A DNA stretch of 58,279 nucleotides from SVEL01 sp964573715. Its GTDB lineage: Bacteria; Bacillota; Clostridia; Lachnospirales; Lachnospiraceae. Under the pieces are notes generated by a model, which was given only the letters and a program-made list of their open reading frames with translations, ran no database searches and was not told the DNA's origin. Shown piece after piece: positions 1 through 8,180 of the stretch. The DNA lies in assembly GCA_964573715.1 (NCBI GenBank), contig CAZNKR010000006.1, forward strand, positions 1 through 58,279. The letters are read 5' to 3'. Numbering within the stretch: the first letter of the stretch is position 1; the number at the start of each line of letters is the position of its first letter. The position numbers and the translations under genes are program-made.

Positions 1-1
1 G

Positions 2-1546
2 TCACTCAAACTCTATCGTTCCCGGTGGTTTTCCTGTCAAATCATACAATACTCTATTCACATGGTTTACTTCATTTACAATTCTACTTGTTACCTTTTG
101 TAGTACTTCCCATGGTATCTGTGCTGATTCTGCTGTCATGAAGTCTATGGTATTCACAGCACGAAGTGCAATAGCATAATCGTAGGTTCTTTCGTCACCC
201 ATTACGCCTACTGAACGCATATTGGTAAGGGCTGCAAAATACTGTCCTATAGTGTGAGCTATGCCTGCTTTGTCGATTTCTTCACGATAAATGGCATCTG
301 CATCTTGTACTATTTTTACTTTTTCTGCTGTTACTTCGCCGATTATACGTATTCCAAGGCCTGGACCTGGGAATGGCTGACGAAATACTAGGTATTTAGG
401 GATGCCAAGCTCTAGGCCTGCCTTTCGTACTTCGTCCTTGAATAGGTCGCGAAGTGGTTCGATGATTTCTTTGAAATCTACGTAATCAGGAAGTCCTCCT
501 ACGTTGTGATGGGATTTAATGACTGTGGATTCTCCACCTAGGCCACTCTCTACAACGTCAGGGTATATTGTGCCTTGAACAAGGAAATCTACTTTACCGA
601 TTTTCTTTGCTTCTTCTTCGAATACTCGAATAAATTCCTCGCCAATAATTTTTCTTTTCTTTTCTGGTTCTGATACTCCAGCAAGCTTTGAGTAGAATCT
701 GTCTTGAGCATTTACACGAATGAAGTTCAATTCATAATTGCCGTCTGGTCCAAATACTGCTTCTACTTCATCTCCCTCGTCCTTACGTAAAAGACCATGG
801 TCTACAAATACGCAGGTAAGCTGGTCGCCTACTGCCTTTGAAAGTAAAACTGCAGCTACAGAAGAATCAACGCCACCTGAAAGTGCGCATAATACCTTAC
901 CTGTACCAACCTTTTGACGAATTGCTTCGATTGTATTTTCAACGAAGGAATCCATACGCCAATCCCCTGCGCAGCCACATATGTTTAATACATAGTTTGA
1001 AAGCATCTTTGTACCTTCTGCTGTGTGGAGTACTTCTGGATGGAACTGAATTGCGTAAAGCTTTTTGTCATTGTTTTGTGCTGCTGCTACTGGGCAGTCT
1101 GCTGTATGCGCAACTATTTCAAAGCCTGGAGCTGTGTTGGAAATGTAATCAAAATGACTCATCCAACAAATAGTACTTTCTGAAACATTTGTAAATAATG
1201 GAGATGATGTATTCACAAATACCTCTGTCTTACCATATTCACGAACAGGAGCGTGTTCCACTTTACCACCAAGTACGTGCATCATAAGCTGTGCACCATA
1301 GCAAAGTCCTAGCACTGGAATACCCAGTTCAAATAACTCCTTTGTATATGTTGGGGCACCTTCTTCATAGCAGCTGTTTGGGCCACCTGTTAGAATAATA
1401 CCCTTTGGATTCATTTCTTTAATCTTTTCAATATCAGTTTTATAGGAATAGATTTCACAATATACATTGCATTCACGAACTCGTCTAGCTACAAGCTGAT
1501 TGTACTGTCCGCCGAAATCGATTACGATTACTTTTTCTCTTTTCAC
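2..1546 (-). CDS. guaA: GMP synthase (glutamine-hydrolysing)
   Basis: Converts XMP to GMP with ATP and glutamine, the last step of guanine nucleotide synthesis, in the cytosol. The N-terminal class I glutamine amidotransferase domain shows the nucleophile Cys in GLCYGAQ and the His/Glu pair in FHPEV. It is followed by an ATP-pyrophosphatase domain with the P-loop SGGVDSS and the C-terminal dimerisation domain ending PPGTIEFE. The length is normal for the family. The start is a choice: an ATG at 1552 lies directly against AGGAGG with no spacing, while the GTG at 1546 is 6 bases from it and gives the usual family N-terminus MKREKVIVIDFGGQ. I prefer the GTG. The TGA stop is at bases 2-4, so the gene is complete. 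It is monocistronic, with its own promoter. Confidence 0.97.
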   Translation of the reverse strand: MKREKVIVIDFGGQYNQLVARRVRECNVYCEIYSYKTDIEKIKEMNPKGIILTGGPNSCYEEGAPTYTKELFELGIPVLGLCYGAQLMMHVLGGKVEHAPVREYGKTEVFVNTSSPLFTNVSESTICWMSHFDYISNTAPGFEIVAHTADCPVAAAQNNDKKLYAIQFHPEVLHTAEGTKMLSNYVLNICGCAGDWRMDSFVENTIEAIRQKVGTGKVLCALSGGVDSSVAAVLLSKAVGDQLTCVFVDHGLLRKDEGDEVEAVFGPDGNYELNFIRVNAQDRFYSKLAGVSEPEKKRKIIGEEFIRVFEEEAKKIGKVDFLVQGTIYPDVVESGLGGESTVIKSHHNVGGLPDYVDFKEIIEPLRDLFKDEVRKAGLELGIPKYLVFRQPFPGPGLGIRIIGEVTAEKVKIVQDADAIYREEIDKAGIAHTIGQYFAALTNMRSVGVMGDERTYDYAIALRAVNTIDFMTAESAQIPWEVLQKVTSRIVNEVNHVNRVLYDLTGKPPGTIEFE

Positions 1547-1602
1547 TTTCATCCTCCTGGTTTCGTATTCTAAAAATAATTTTTAGTTGCAAGTTGTTCT
1601 CT

Positions 1603-1631
1603 ATTTTACTCTAAAGCATTGATTTTTACAA
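1603..1631 (-). promoter_or_regulatory. guaA promoter
   Basis: Minus-strand -35 TTGTAA (1626-1631) and -10 TAAAAT (1603-1608) are separated by 17 bases, about 50 bases upstream of the guaA start. This fits a vegetative sigma-A promoter. The leader is too short for a purine riboswitch and none is visible. Confidence 0.65.
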
Positions 1632-1640
1632 GGTTTCTAC

Positions 1641-1678
1641 AAAAAAAGATGTGGTTTATTTAAAACCACACCTTTTTT
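1641..1678 (-). terminator. Rho-independent terminator upstream of guaA
   Basis: The stem TGTGGTTT/AAACCACA is followed on the minus strand by a run of T. It lies between the surface-protein fragment and guaA, so it would end a transcript arriving from the assembly-gap side. Confidence 0.7.
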
Positions 1679-1691
1679 GGATTTTCTATTT

Positions 1692-1791
1692 NNNNNNNNN
1701 NNNNNNNNNNNNNNNNNNNNNNNNNNNNNNNNNNNNNNNNNNNNNNNNNNNNNNNNNNNNNNNNNNNNNNNNNNNNNNNNNNNNNNNNNNN
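1692..1791. other. Assembly gap of 100 N
   Basis: One hundred N in a row, the conventional length for a scaffold gap of unknown size. Both edges carry the same 16-base repeat unit, so the break was probably caused by a tandem array. Confidence 0.99.
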
Positions 1792-1792
1792 T

Positions 1793-1856
1793 AACAATAT
1801 TTCTATTTAACAATATTTCTATTTAACAATATTTCTTATTAGCAATATTTATTTTT
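1793..1856. repeat. 16-bp tandem repeat next to the gap
   Basis: Four head-to-tail copies of aacaatatttctattt: the first two (1793-1808, 1809-1824) are identical and the next two diverged. A partial fifth copy begins at 1857. The nine bases left of the gap (1683-1691, tttctattt) match the end of the unit, so the array probably continues through the gap. Confidence 0.85.
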
Positions 1857-1885
1857 AACAATAATACTTTCTATGTATTTTTTAA

Positions 1886-2290
1886 TTATCTTCTCTTTTT
1901 AGCCTGCATTGCTAATACTCCAGCTACTAAAAGTATTATTAATACAGCAAATGCTACGATTGCTACTGTTACTACAGAAAGGCTTGAGCTTGTAGAATTA
2001 CTATTGTTAATTGAAGATTGAACGCCGTTTGAAGCAAGTGGAGCTTTGTCTTCTTCAATTGTAACTCCTGCGGCTGTTGTTTCTTCTGTTGATTGATTTG
2101 AGGTATTACTATTTGTACCATTTGCAAGTGGCTGTTCATTTTCTTCAATAACCACTGGTGTTGTCTCTTCTTCAGCTGGTGTTTCTTCTGTTGGTGTTGT
2201 ATCTTCTTCTACTTCTTTCATTACAGGCTTAACATAAAAGTTAAATGTAACTGTATTTGCATCATATCTTATTTGTAACAGATGCAACAT
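1886..2290 (-). pseudogene. C-terminal fragment of a membrane-anchored surface protein
   Basis: The 134-residue frame has a Thr/Glu/Pro-rich linker with two related blocks (IEENEQPLANG and IEEDKAPLASNG), an Asn/Ser-rich stretch, one hydrophobic segment and a KKRR end. This is the layout of the C-terminal anchor of a secreted surface protein. There is no signal peptide and no ribosome site before the first ATG. The frame stays open upstream to the stop at 2441-2443 and reads protein-like (LENRQISQFAYML) into the ATG, then becomes low quality. I infer a truncated remnant of a larger gene; a small real protein is the alternative. An 11-bp repeat array, an assembly gap and a 16-bp repeat array surround it. 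Confidence 0.5.
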
Positions 2291-2409
2291 ATAAGCGAAC
2301 TGACTGATCTGCCTGTTTTCTAACTTGAATGAATAGTCAATTTTGTTGAGGGGTGTTTCCTCCCCCTTTTGGGGAGTATTTTTTATACTTTCACAAAAAA
2401 TTAGAATAA

Positions 2410-2464
2410 ATGGGGGATCTATGGTGGATCTATGGATGATTTATGGATGATTTATGGAAGGTTT
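2410..2464. repeat. 11-bp tandem repeat
   Basis: Five consecutive 11-base units: atgggggatct, atggtggatct, atggatgattt, atggatgattt, atggaaggttt. The two central units are identical. Because 11 is not a multiple of three, changes in copy number would shift any frame read through it. Confidence 0.85.
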
Positions 2465-2483
2465 TTGCAAAAAGCATACAATC

Positions 2484-2510
2484 AAAAATGCCACCCCATA
2501 GGGTGGCAAT
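2484..2510 (-). terminator. Terminator of the HTH regulator gene
   Basis: Stem TGCCACCC/GGGTGGCA (2489-2508) followed on the minus strand by TTTTTG, about 60 bases past the regulator stop. Confidence 0.8.
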
Positions 2511-2568
2511 GTGAGAATTCAAATGCATTTCTGTTAAAATAACTAGTCCTTAATTATAAATCTACTCG

Positions 2569-2892
2569 CTACTCGTTCCATATATTTAACGATTTCGCTA
2601 CTTCTAAAAGAGCTCTTATTTGTTCAGGTGTTGCTCTTTTAGTGTAATCAAGGAGTTTCTCTCGATCTGTGTTAATTATTTCCTCATCAATCGATTCTTT
2701 TGTAAATAATATCCTGATGTCTATATCTAACGCTTCCGCAATAAGATAAATTGTTTGTACATTGGGCATTTTTCTGCCACTTAGCAGATTTGATACTGTT
2801 GTAGTTGATACTTCAGCACGTTCAGCTAGTTTTACTTGCGAAATACCCTTTTGCTTCATCAACATCGAAAGTCTTTCTGGTAGATTCTGCAT
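2569..2892 (-). CDS. XRE-family HTH transcriptional regulator
   Basis: Small cytosolic DNA-binding protein of 107 residues. Residues about 5-60 form a Cro/C1-type helix-turn-helix (RLSMLMKQKGISQVKLAERA, then VSTTTVSNLLSGRKMPN), and the rest is a short helical tail that may dimerise. AGGAGA sits 6 bases before the ATG. It has its own terminator and is not co-transcribed with uvrBA. Regulators of this kind may act alone or control a neighbour; the target cannot be read from the sequence. Confidence 0.85.
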   Translation of the reverse strand: MQNLPERLSMLMKQKGISQVKLAERAEVSTTTVSNLLSGRKMPNVQTIYLIAEALDIDIRILFTKESIDEEIINTDREKLLDYTKRATPEQIRALLEVAKSLNIWNE

Positions 2893-3074
2893 CAGCCTTC
2901 TCCTTTGTAATTTCTCACAAAGTCATCTTAATATTACTTGGAATAAATTTCCATATCACTTTAGTTTACATTTTGTTAACTATCAGCAAACAAGTCACAA
3001 GACATATTATAAATCCCCCGTATTTACTCGTACCTTTTGTTTTGTGTTTTATATTTGGAGTTTACTTTATTACT

Positions 3075-5939
3075 TTACTTTTTTGTTTTACTATTCTTAA
3101 CAGATTTTTTCGTCAAATATTTTTTAACATACATACCAGTGTAAGATTTTTTATTTTTGCTTATTTCCTCTGGTGTTCCAGTTGCGACTATAGTACCACC
3201 TTTATCCCCACCTTCAGGTCCAATGTCTATAATGTAATCAGCTGTTTTAATAACATCAAGATTATGCTCTATAACTACAACAGTATTTCCTCCGTCTGAT
3301 AGACATCTAAGAATTTCCACAAGCTTGTGAACATCCGCAAAATGTAATCCAGTTGTTGGCTCATCCAAAATATATATAGTTTTTCCTGTATCTCTTCTGG
3401 CCAATTCTTTTGCAAGTTTAACTCTTTGAGCTTCACCACCTGATAATTCTGTAGATGGTTGACCAAGTTTTATATAAGATAATCCAACCTCGTTAAGTGT
3501 TACTATCTTCCTATAGATGGATGGAACATTCTCGAAGAATTTCACCGCCTCTTCTACTGTCATGTCTAAAACGTCATATATATTCTTGCCTTTATATTTA
3601 ACTTCCAAAGTCTCTCTATTGTATCTCTTGCCACCACAAACCTCACATGGTACATAAACATCAGGAAGAAAGTGCATCTCTATCTTAGTAATACCATCTC
3701 CTGAGCAAGCCTCACAACGTCCACCCTTAACATTAAAGCTAAATCTTCCCTTCTTGTATCCACGCTCTTTTGCATCTGTGGTAGACGCAAATAGATCTCT
3801 AATCTGATCAAATACACCTGTGTATGTTGCAGGATTTGAACGTGGAGTTCTACCAATAGGAGATTGATCAATATCTATAACCTTGTCTAGCTGTTCTAAG
3901 CCTAAGATAGTATCATGATCTCCTGGAATGGTACGGGCTCTGTTTAATACCTTTGCTAATGTCTTGTATAATATCTCATTTACAAGGGAGCTCTTTCCTG
4001 AACCAGAAACACCAGTAACACAGGTCATTATTCCTAACGGAATATCAACATCAATATTTTTAAGATTGTTCTGTCTTGCTCCAACCACTTTGATGTAGCC
4101 TGTAGGTTTTCTTCTTTCCTTAGGTACCGGTACCTTCATTCGGCCACTAAGGTACGCTCCAGTAATAGAATTTTCACAGGCCATAATTTCTTTTGCATTG
4201 CCACAGGCAATAACTTCTCCACCATGAGAGCCCGCACCTGGTCCTATATCCACAATATAATCTGCAGCCATCATTGTATCTTCGTCATGTTCAACAACTA
4301 TCAGGGTATTTCCAAGGTCTCTAAGGTGGGTAAGTGTTCCTAATAGCTTATCATTATCTCTTTGGTGAAGTCCAATACTTGGCTCATCCAAAATATATGC
4401 AACTCCTACAAGCCCCGAACCTATCTGCGTCGCCAGTCTTATTCTTTGTGCTTCTCCACCTGAAAGAGTACTTGTAGCTCTTGCCAATGATAAATAATCC
4501 AATCCAACATTTACTAAAAAACCAATTCTGGATTTTATCTCTTTTAATATCTGACCACCTATAAGAATATCTCTATCCGATAATTTCATTTCTTCAAGAT
4601 ATGTCTGCAAATCCAATATGGACATGTTTGTTATTTCAAAAATATTCTTTTTTGCAACAGTAACTGCAAGAGAAGTCTTCTTTAATCTCTGTCCACCGCA
4701 TTCCTCACAAGGTGTTATCTGCATGAATTCCTCATATTCTGCTTTGATGGTTTCTGAAGATGTCTCTCTGTATCTTCTGCCAACGTTTTTAATAAGTCCT
4801 TCAAAAGCAACATCATATACACCTTCACCACGCATGCCCTTGTAATGAACCTTAACATTTCGGCTATTCTTGCCATATATAAGTAAATCTCTAATATCCT
4901 TTGGATAATCCTTAAAAGGAATATCTAAGCTAAAGTTATACTCCTTTGATAAAGCTTCAAGCATAGCATGAGAAAAGCTGCCTTCATCACTAGATGACTG
5001 CCAACCCATAACCACGATACAGCCTTGATTAATGCTAAGGGATTCATCTGGAATCATAAGTCTTGGGTCGAACTCCATCTTATATCCTAGTCCGAAGCAA
5101 ACTGGACAAGCTCCAAAAGGATTGTTGAAAGAAAAGCTTCTAGGCTCAACCTCCTCCATGCTAATACCACAGTCTGGGCAAGCAAAGCTCTGTGAGAAAT
5201 TCATAGGTTCTCCATCTACTACATCAATAACCATAAGACCTTCAGCTATATGAAGTGCAGTCTCTATGGAATCTGTCAGTCTTTTTTCTATACCTTCTCT
5301 GTTTGAAAGTCTGTCTACAACTATCTCTATATTATGCTTAATGTTTTTGTCTAATACTATATCCTCTGAAAGCTCGTACATATTTCCATCAACACGTACA
5401 CGTACAAACCCTCCCTTTTTAGCTTGCTCTAATACCTTCTCATGACGTCCCTTTTTTCCTCTAACTACTGGTGCTAACACTAGAAACCTAGTACGTTCTG
5501 GAAGTGACATTATGGCATCAACCATCTGATCTACTGTCTGTCTTTTAACTTCTTTTCCACAGTTTGGACAATGTGGTACTCCAATACGAGCATATAAAAG
5601 TCGCATATAATCATAAATCTCTGTCACTGTACCTACTGTAGATCTTGGGTTCCTGTTTGTAGACTTCTGATCAATAGAAATAGCTGGTGACAATCCTTCT
5701 ATACTCTCAACATTTGGTTTTTCCATCTGTCCTAAAAACATACGGGCATACGAAGATAAGGATTCCATATATCTTCTTTGTCCTTCTGCATAAATGGTAT
5801 CAAATGCCAAAGAAGACTTACCTGAACCGCTTAACCCGGTTAATACTACAAATTCATTACGTGGTATATCCACATCAATATTTTTTAAATTGTGCTCTGC
5901 CGCACCTCTGATTTTAATGTATTCTTTTTTTTCGTTCAT
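3075..5939 (-). CDS. uvrA: Excinuclease ABC subunit A
   Basis: DNA damage-recognition ATPase of nucleotide excision repair, acting as a dimer with UvrB. Two ABC modules are visible. The first has Walker A GLSGSGKSS at residues 35-43 and signature LSGGEAQRIRL; the second has GVSGSGKSS and LSGGEAQRVKL. Cys pairs CPNCGK, CPDCG/CPVCFG and CEACSG/CEVCGG are the expected zinc modules. The frame is open further upstream from a TTG, but the ATG at 5939 gives the family N-terminus (MNEKKEYIKIRGAAEHNLKNI) and has a GGAAG ribosome site, so I start there, giving 954 residues. It follows uvrB by 45 bases and shares its SOS-controlled promoter. The tail is Lys-rich. Confidence 0.97.
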   Translation of the reverse strand: MNEKKEYIKIRGAAEHNLKNIDVDIPRNEFVVLTGLSGSGKSSLAFDTIYAEGQRRYMESLSSYARMFLGQMEKPNVESIEGLSPAISIDQKSTNRNPRSTVGTVTEIYDYMRLLYARIGVPHCPNCGKEVKRQTVDQMVDAIMSLPERTRFLVLAPVVRGKKGRHEKVLEQAKKGGFVRVRVDGNMYELSEDIVLDKNIKHNIEIVVDRLSNREGIEKRLTDSIETALHIAEGLMVIDVVDGEPMNFSQSFACPDCGISMEEVEPRSFSFNNPFGACPVCFGLGYKMEFDPRLMIPDESLSINQGCIVVMGWQSSSDEGSFSHAMLEALSKEYNFSLDIPFKDYPKDIRDLLIYGKNSRNVKVHYKGMRGEGVYDVAFEGLIKNVGRRYRETSSETIKAEYEEFMQITPCEECGGQRLKKTSLAVTVAKKNIFEITNMSILDLQTYLEEMKLSDRDILIGGQILKEIKSRIGFLVNVGLDYLSLARATSTLSGGEAQRIRLATQIGSGLVGVAYILDEPSIGLHQRDNDKLLGTLTHLRDLGNTLIVVEHDEDTMMAADYIVDIGPGAGSHGGEVIACGNAKEIMACENSITGAYLSGRMKVPVPKERRKPTGYIKVVGARQNNLKNIDVDIPLGIMTCVTGVSGSGKSSLVNEILYKTLAKVLNRARTIPGDHDTILGLEQLDKVIDIDQSPIGRTPRSNPATYTGVFDQIRDLFASTTDAKERGYKKGRFSFNVKGGRCEACSGDGITKIEMHFLPDVYVPCEVCGGKRYNRETLEVKYKGKNIYDVLDMTVEEAVKFFENVPSIYRKIVTLNEVGLSYIKLGQPSTELSGGEAQRVKLAKELARRDTGKTIYILDEPTTGLHFADVHKLVEILRCLSDGGNTVVVIEHNLDVIKTADYIIDIGPEGGDKGGTIVATGTPEEISKNKKSYTGMYVKKYLTKKSVKNSKTKK

Positions 5940-5984
5940 ATCTTTTCTTCCATATCCGAATCCCAGTATAGATTCCAAATTTGC

Positions 5985-7967
5985 TTACATATCATGACGT
6001 GCCTTAGTTAATTCTAACATTCTGTCACGCAGCATAGCTGCTGTTTCGAAATCCAACTCTGTGGCCGCCTTTTGCATCTTCTTTTTTACATCGGCAATGA
6101 GCTTATCTAGCTCCTTTGCACTCATTGACTCAGGATCTTTCTCTAGCTTATCGATGGTCTTTGTAGCTTCCTTGGTAATGGAGATAAGGTCCCTAACTGC
6201 TTTCTTTATTGTTGTAGGTGTGATTCCATGATCTTCATTATATTTCTTTTGAATCTCACGTCTTCTCTTTGTCTCTCTAATAGCCTTATCCATAGAATCA
6301 GTTATAGTATCTGCATACATAATAACATGTCCTTCGGAATTACGAGCAGCTCTACCAATAGTCTGAATAAGTGATGTCTCTGATCTAAGGAATCCTTCCT
6401 TATCAGCATCTAATATAGCAACCAACGAAATCTCTGGTATATCCAAACCTTCTCTTAGAAGATTGATACCTACTAAAACATCAAAAACATCAAGTCGCAT
6501 ATTTCTAATAATCTCTGTTCTTTCAAGAGTATCAATATCAGAGTGAAGATACTTCACTCGAATACCAACCTCTTGCATATATGAAGATAAGTCCTCAGCC
6601 ATACGTTTTGTCAAGGTTGTAACTAGTATTTTGTTATGATTTGATACTTCCTTGTTTATCTCAGATATTAAATCGTCAATCTGCCCTTCAATAGGTCTTA
6701 CGTCAATATCAGGATCCAAAAGACCAGTAGGCCTAATAATCTGTTCTGTACGTAAAAGCTCATGCTCACCTTCATAGACATTAGGAGTAGCAGAAACAAA
6801 CATCATCTGGTCTATCTTGCCCTCAAACTCATCAAAACTAAGTGGTCTATTGTCCTTGGCTGAAGGAAGTCTAAAACCATAATCAACTAAAGTGGACTTT
6901 CTTGACTGATCTCCTGCATGCATACCTCTAATCTGTGGAATAGTAATATGTGACTCATCTACAATAATCAAAAAATCATCTCCAAAGAAGTCCATCAATG
7001 TATTGGGTGTGGCACCTGGTTCTAGTCCTGCAAGATATCTTGCATAGTTCTCAATACCTGAGCAGAATCCAGTTTCTCTCATCATCTCTATATCAAAATT
7101 GGTTCGTTCAGATATACGCTGGGCCTCTAGTAGCTTATCCTCACTCTTGAAAAAATCCACTCTATCCTTAAGCTCTGCCTCTATCTCCTTTGTTGCTTGC
7201 ATCATCTTCTCTGGTGCAACAACATAATGAGAAGCAGGGAAAATCGCGATATGCTCTAGCTCTGATTTTATCTCTCCTGTAAGTGTATCTATCTCAGTAA
7301 TTCTATCAATCTCATCTCCAAAAAACTCTACGCGAACAGCCTTATCTGTAGATGCTGCTGGGAAAATTTCAAGAACATCTCCTCTTACTCTAAAGGTTCC
7401 TCTCTTAAAATCCATCTCATTACGCTCATACTGGTTGTCTATAAGTTTTTTTATAACTTCATCTCTATCTCTAAGCATACCTGGTCTTAAGGAAACAATC
7501 ATATCCTTATATTCGTCAGGGCTACCTAAGCCATAAATGCAAGAAACAGATGAAACTACAATAACATCCTTCCTTTCGGATAGGGCTGCTGTTGCCGAGT
7601 GACGCAGCTTATCTATCTCATCGTTTATAGCAGAGTCCTTCTCAATGTAAGTATCTGTAGAAGGTACATAAGCTTCAGGCTGAAAATAATCATAGTAAGA
7701 TACGAAGTATTCTACTGCATTCTCAGGGAAAAACTCCTTAAACTCACTATATAGCTGTGCTGCTAAGGTTTTATTATGTGCAATAATAAGAGTAGGCTTA
7801 TTGAGCTGCTCAATAACATTCGCCATGGTAAATGTCTTTCCTGAGCCTGTAACACCCAGTAGTGTTTCAAACTGGTTGCCTTCCTTAAAGCCTTTAACCA
7901 ACTCTTCTATAGCCTGGGGCTGGTCCCCAGTTGGCTTATATTCTGAAACTAATTTAAAATGATCCAT
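5985..7967 (-). CDS. uvrB: Excinuclease ABC subunit B
   Basis: Helicase-like damage verification subunit that UvrA loads onto lesions and that recruits UvrC. Visible motifs are Walker A GVTGSGKT near residue 40, the beta-hairpin region with YYDYFQPEAYVP, the DEAD-like box DESH, helicase motif VI IQTIGRAARN, and a C-terminal UVR domain (about 620-655) that contacts UvrC. The 660-residue length is typical. The ATG has AAAGGA 7 bases upstream. It is the first gene of uvrB-uvrA, with a LexA box in its promoter. Confidence 0.98.
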   Translation of the reverse strand: MDHFKLVSEYKPTGDQPQAIEELVKGFKEGNQFETLLGVTGSGKTFTMANVIEQLNKPTLIIAHNKTLAAQLYSEFKEFFPENAVEYFVSYYDYFQPEAYVPSTDTYIEKDSAINDEIDKLRHSATAALSERKDVIVVSSVSCIYGLGSPDEYKDMIVSLRPGMLRDRDEVIKKLIDNQYERNEMDFKRGTFRVRGDVLEIFPAASTDKAVRVEFFGDEIDRITEIDTLTGEIKSELEHIAIFPASHYVVAPEKMMQATKEIEAELKDRVDFFKSEDKLLEAQRISERTNFDIEMMRETGFCSGIENYARYLAGLEPGATPNTLMDFFGDDFLIIVDESHITIPQIRGMHAGDQSRKSTLVDYGFRLPSAKDNRPLSFDEFEGKIDQMMFVSATPNVYEGEHELLRTEQIIRPTGLLDPDIDVRPIEGQIDDLISEINKEVSNHNKILVTTLTKRMAEDLSSYMQEVGIRVKYLHSDIDTLERTEIIRNMRLDVFDVLVGINLLREGLDIPEISLVAILDADKEGFLRSETSLIQTIGRAARNSEGHVIMYADTITDSMDKAIRETKRRREIQKKYNEDHGITPTTIKKAVRDLISITKEATKTIDKLEKDPESMSAKELDKLIADVKKKMQKAATELDFETAAMLRDRMLELTKARHDM

Positions 7968-8057
7968 CAGATTGTCCTTTCGTGTGTATGCATTTTAAAA
8001 AACTAAATTCCTCTCTGTTATTATCCGAGTTTCTACCTTATTTTACCATACTATTAA

Positions 8058-8079
8058 ATTATAAGCAAACACTTGTTCG
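8058..8079 (-). promoter_or_regulatory. LexA (SOS) box overlapping the uvrB promoter
   Basis: On the minus strand CGAACAAGTGTTTG (8066-8079) matches the Gram-positive LexA consensus CGAACRNRYGTTYC at 13 of 14 positions. A perfect -10 TATAAT (8058-8063) lies two bases downstream of the box, so the box occupies the promoter spacer. The -35 is weak. LexA bound here would block transcription of uvrBA until DNA damage. Confidence 0.85.
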
Positions 8080-8100
8080 GAATGTTTTAAAAAATTTATA

Positions 8101-8124
8101 ACAAAAGAGGCACCTTAGTGCCTC
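8101..8124 (-). terminator. Terminator of the ftsEX-ctpA operon
   Basis: Perfect stem GAGGCAC/GTGCCTC with a 4-base loop, followed by TTTTGTTAT on the minus strand, just past ctpA. Confidence 0.85.
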
Positions 8125-8180
8125 CTAGTTTAAATGCTATTGAGTACAAAAGTTATTTTGTCCACAACATACCTTTATTA

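Noticed and set aside
838..1173. Plus-strand open frame opposite guaA
   Set aside because: It lies entirely inside a well-supported gene on the other strand and has no recognisable domain or ribosome site.
2360..2390. Hairpin CTCCCC/GGGGAG with a T run on the plus strand
   Set aside because: It looks like a plus-strand terminator, but there is no plus-strand gene before it, and it overlaps the degenerate frame. I did not call it.
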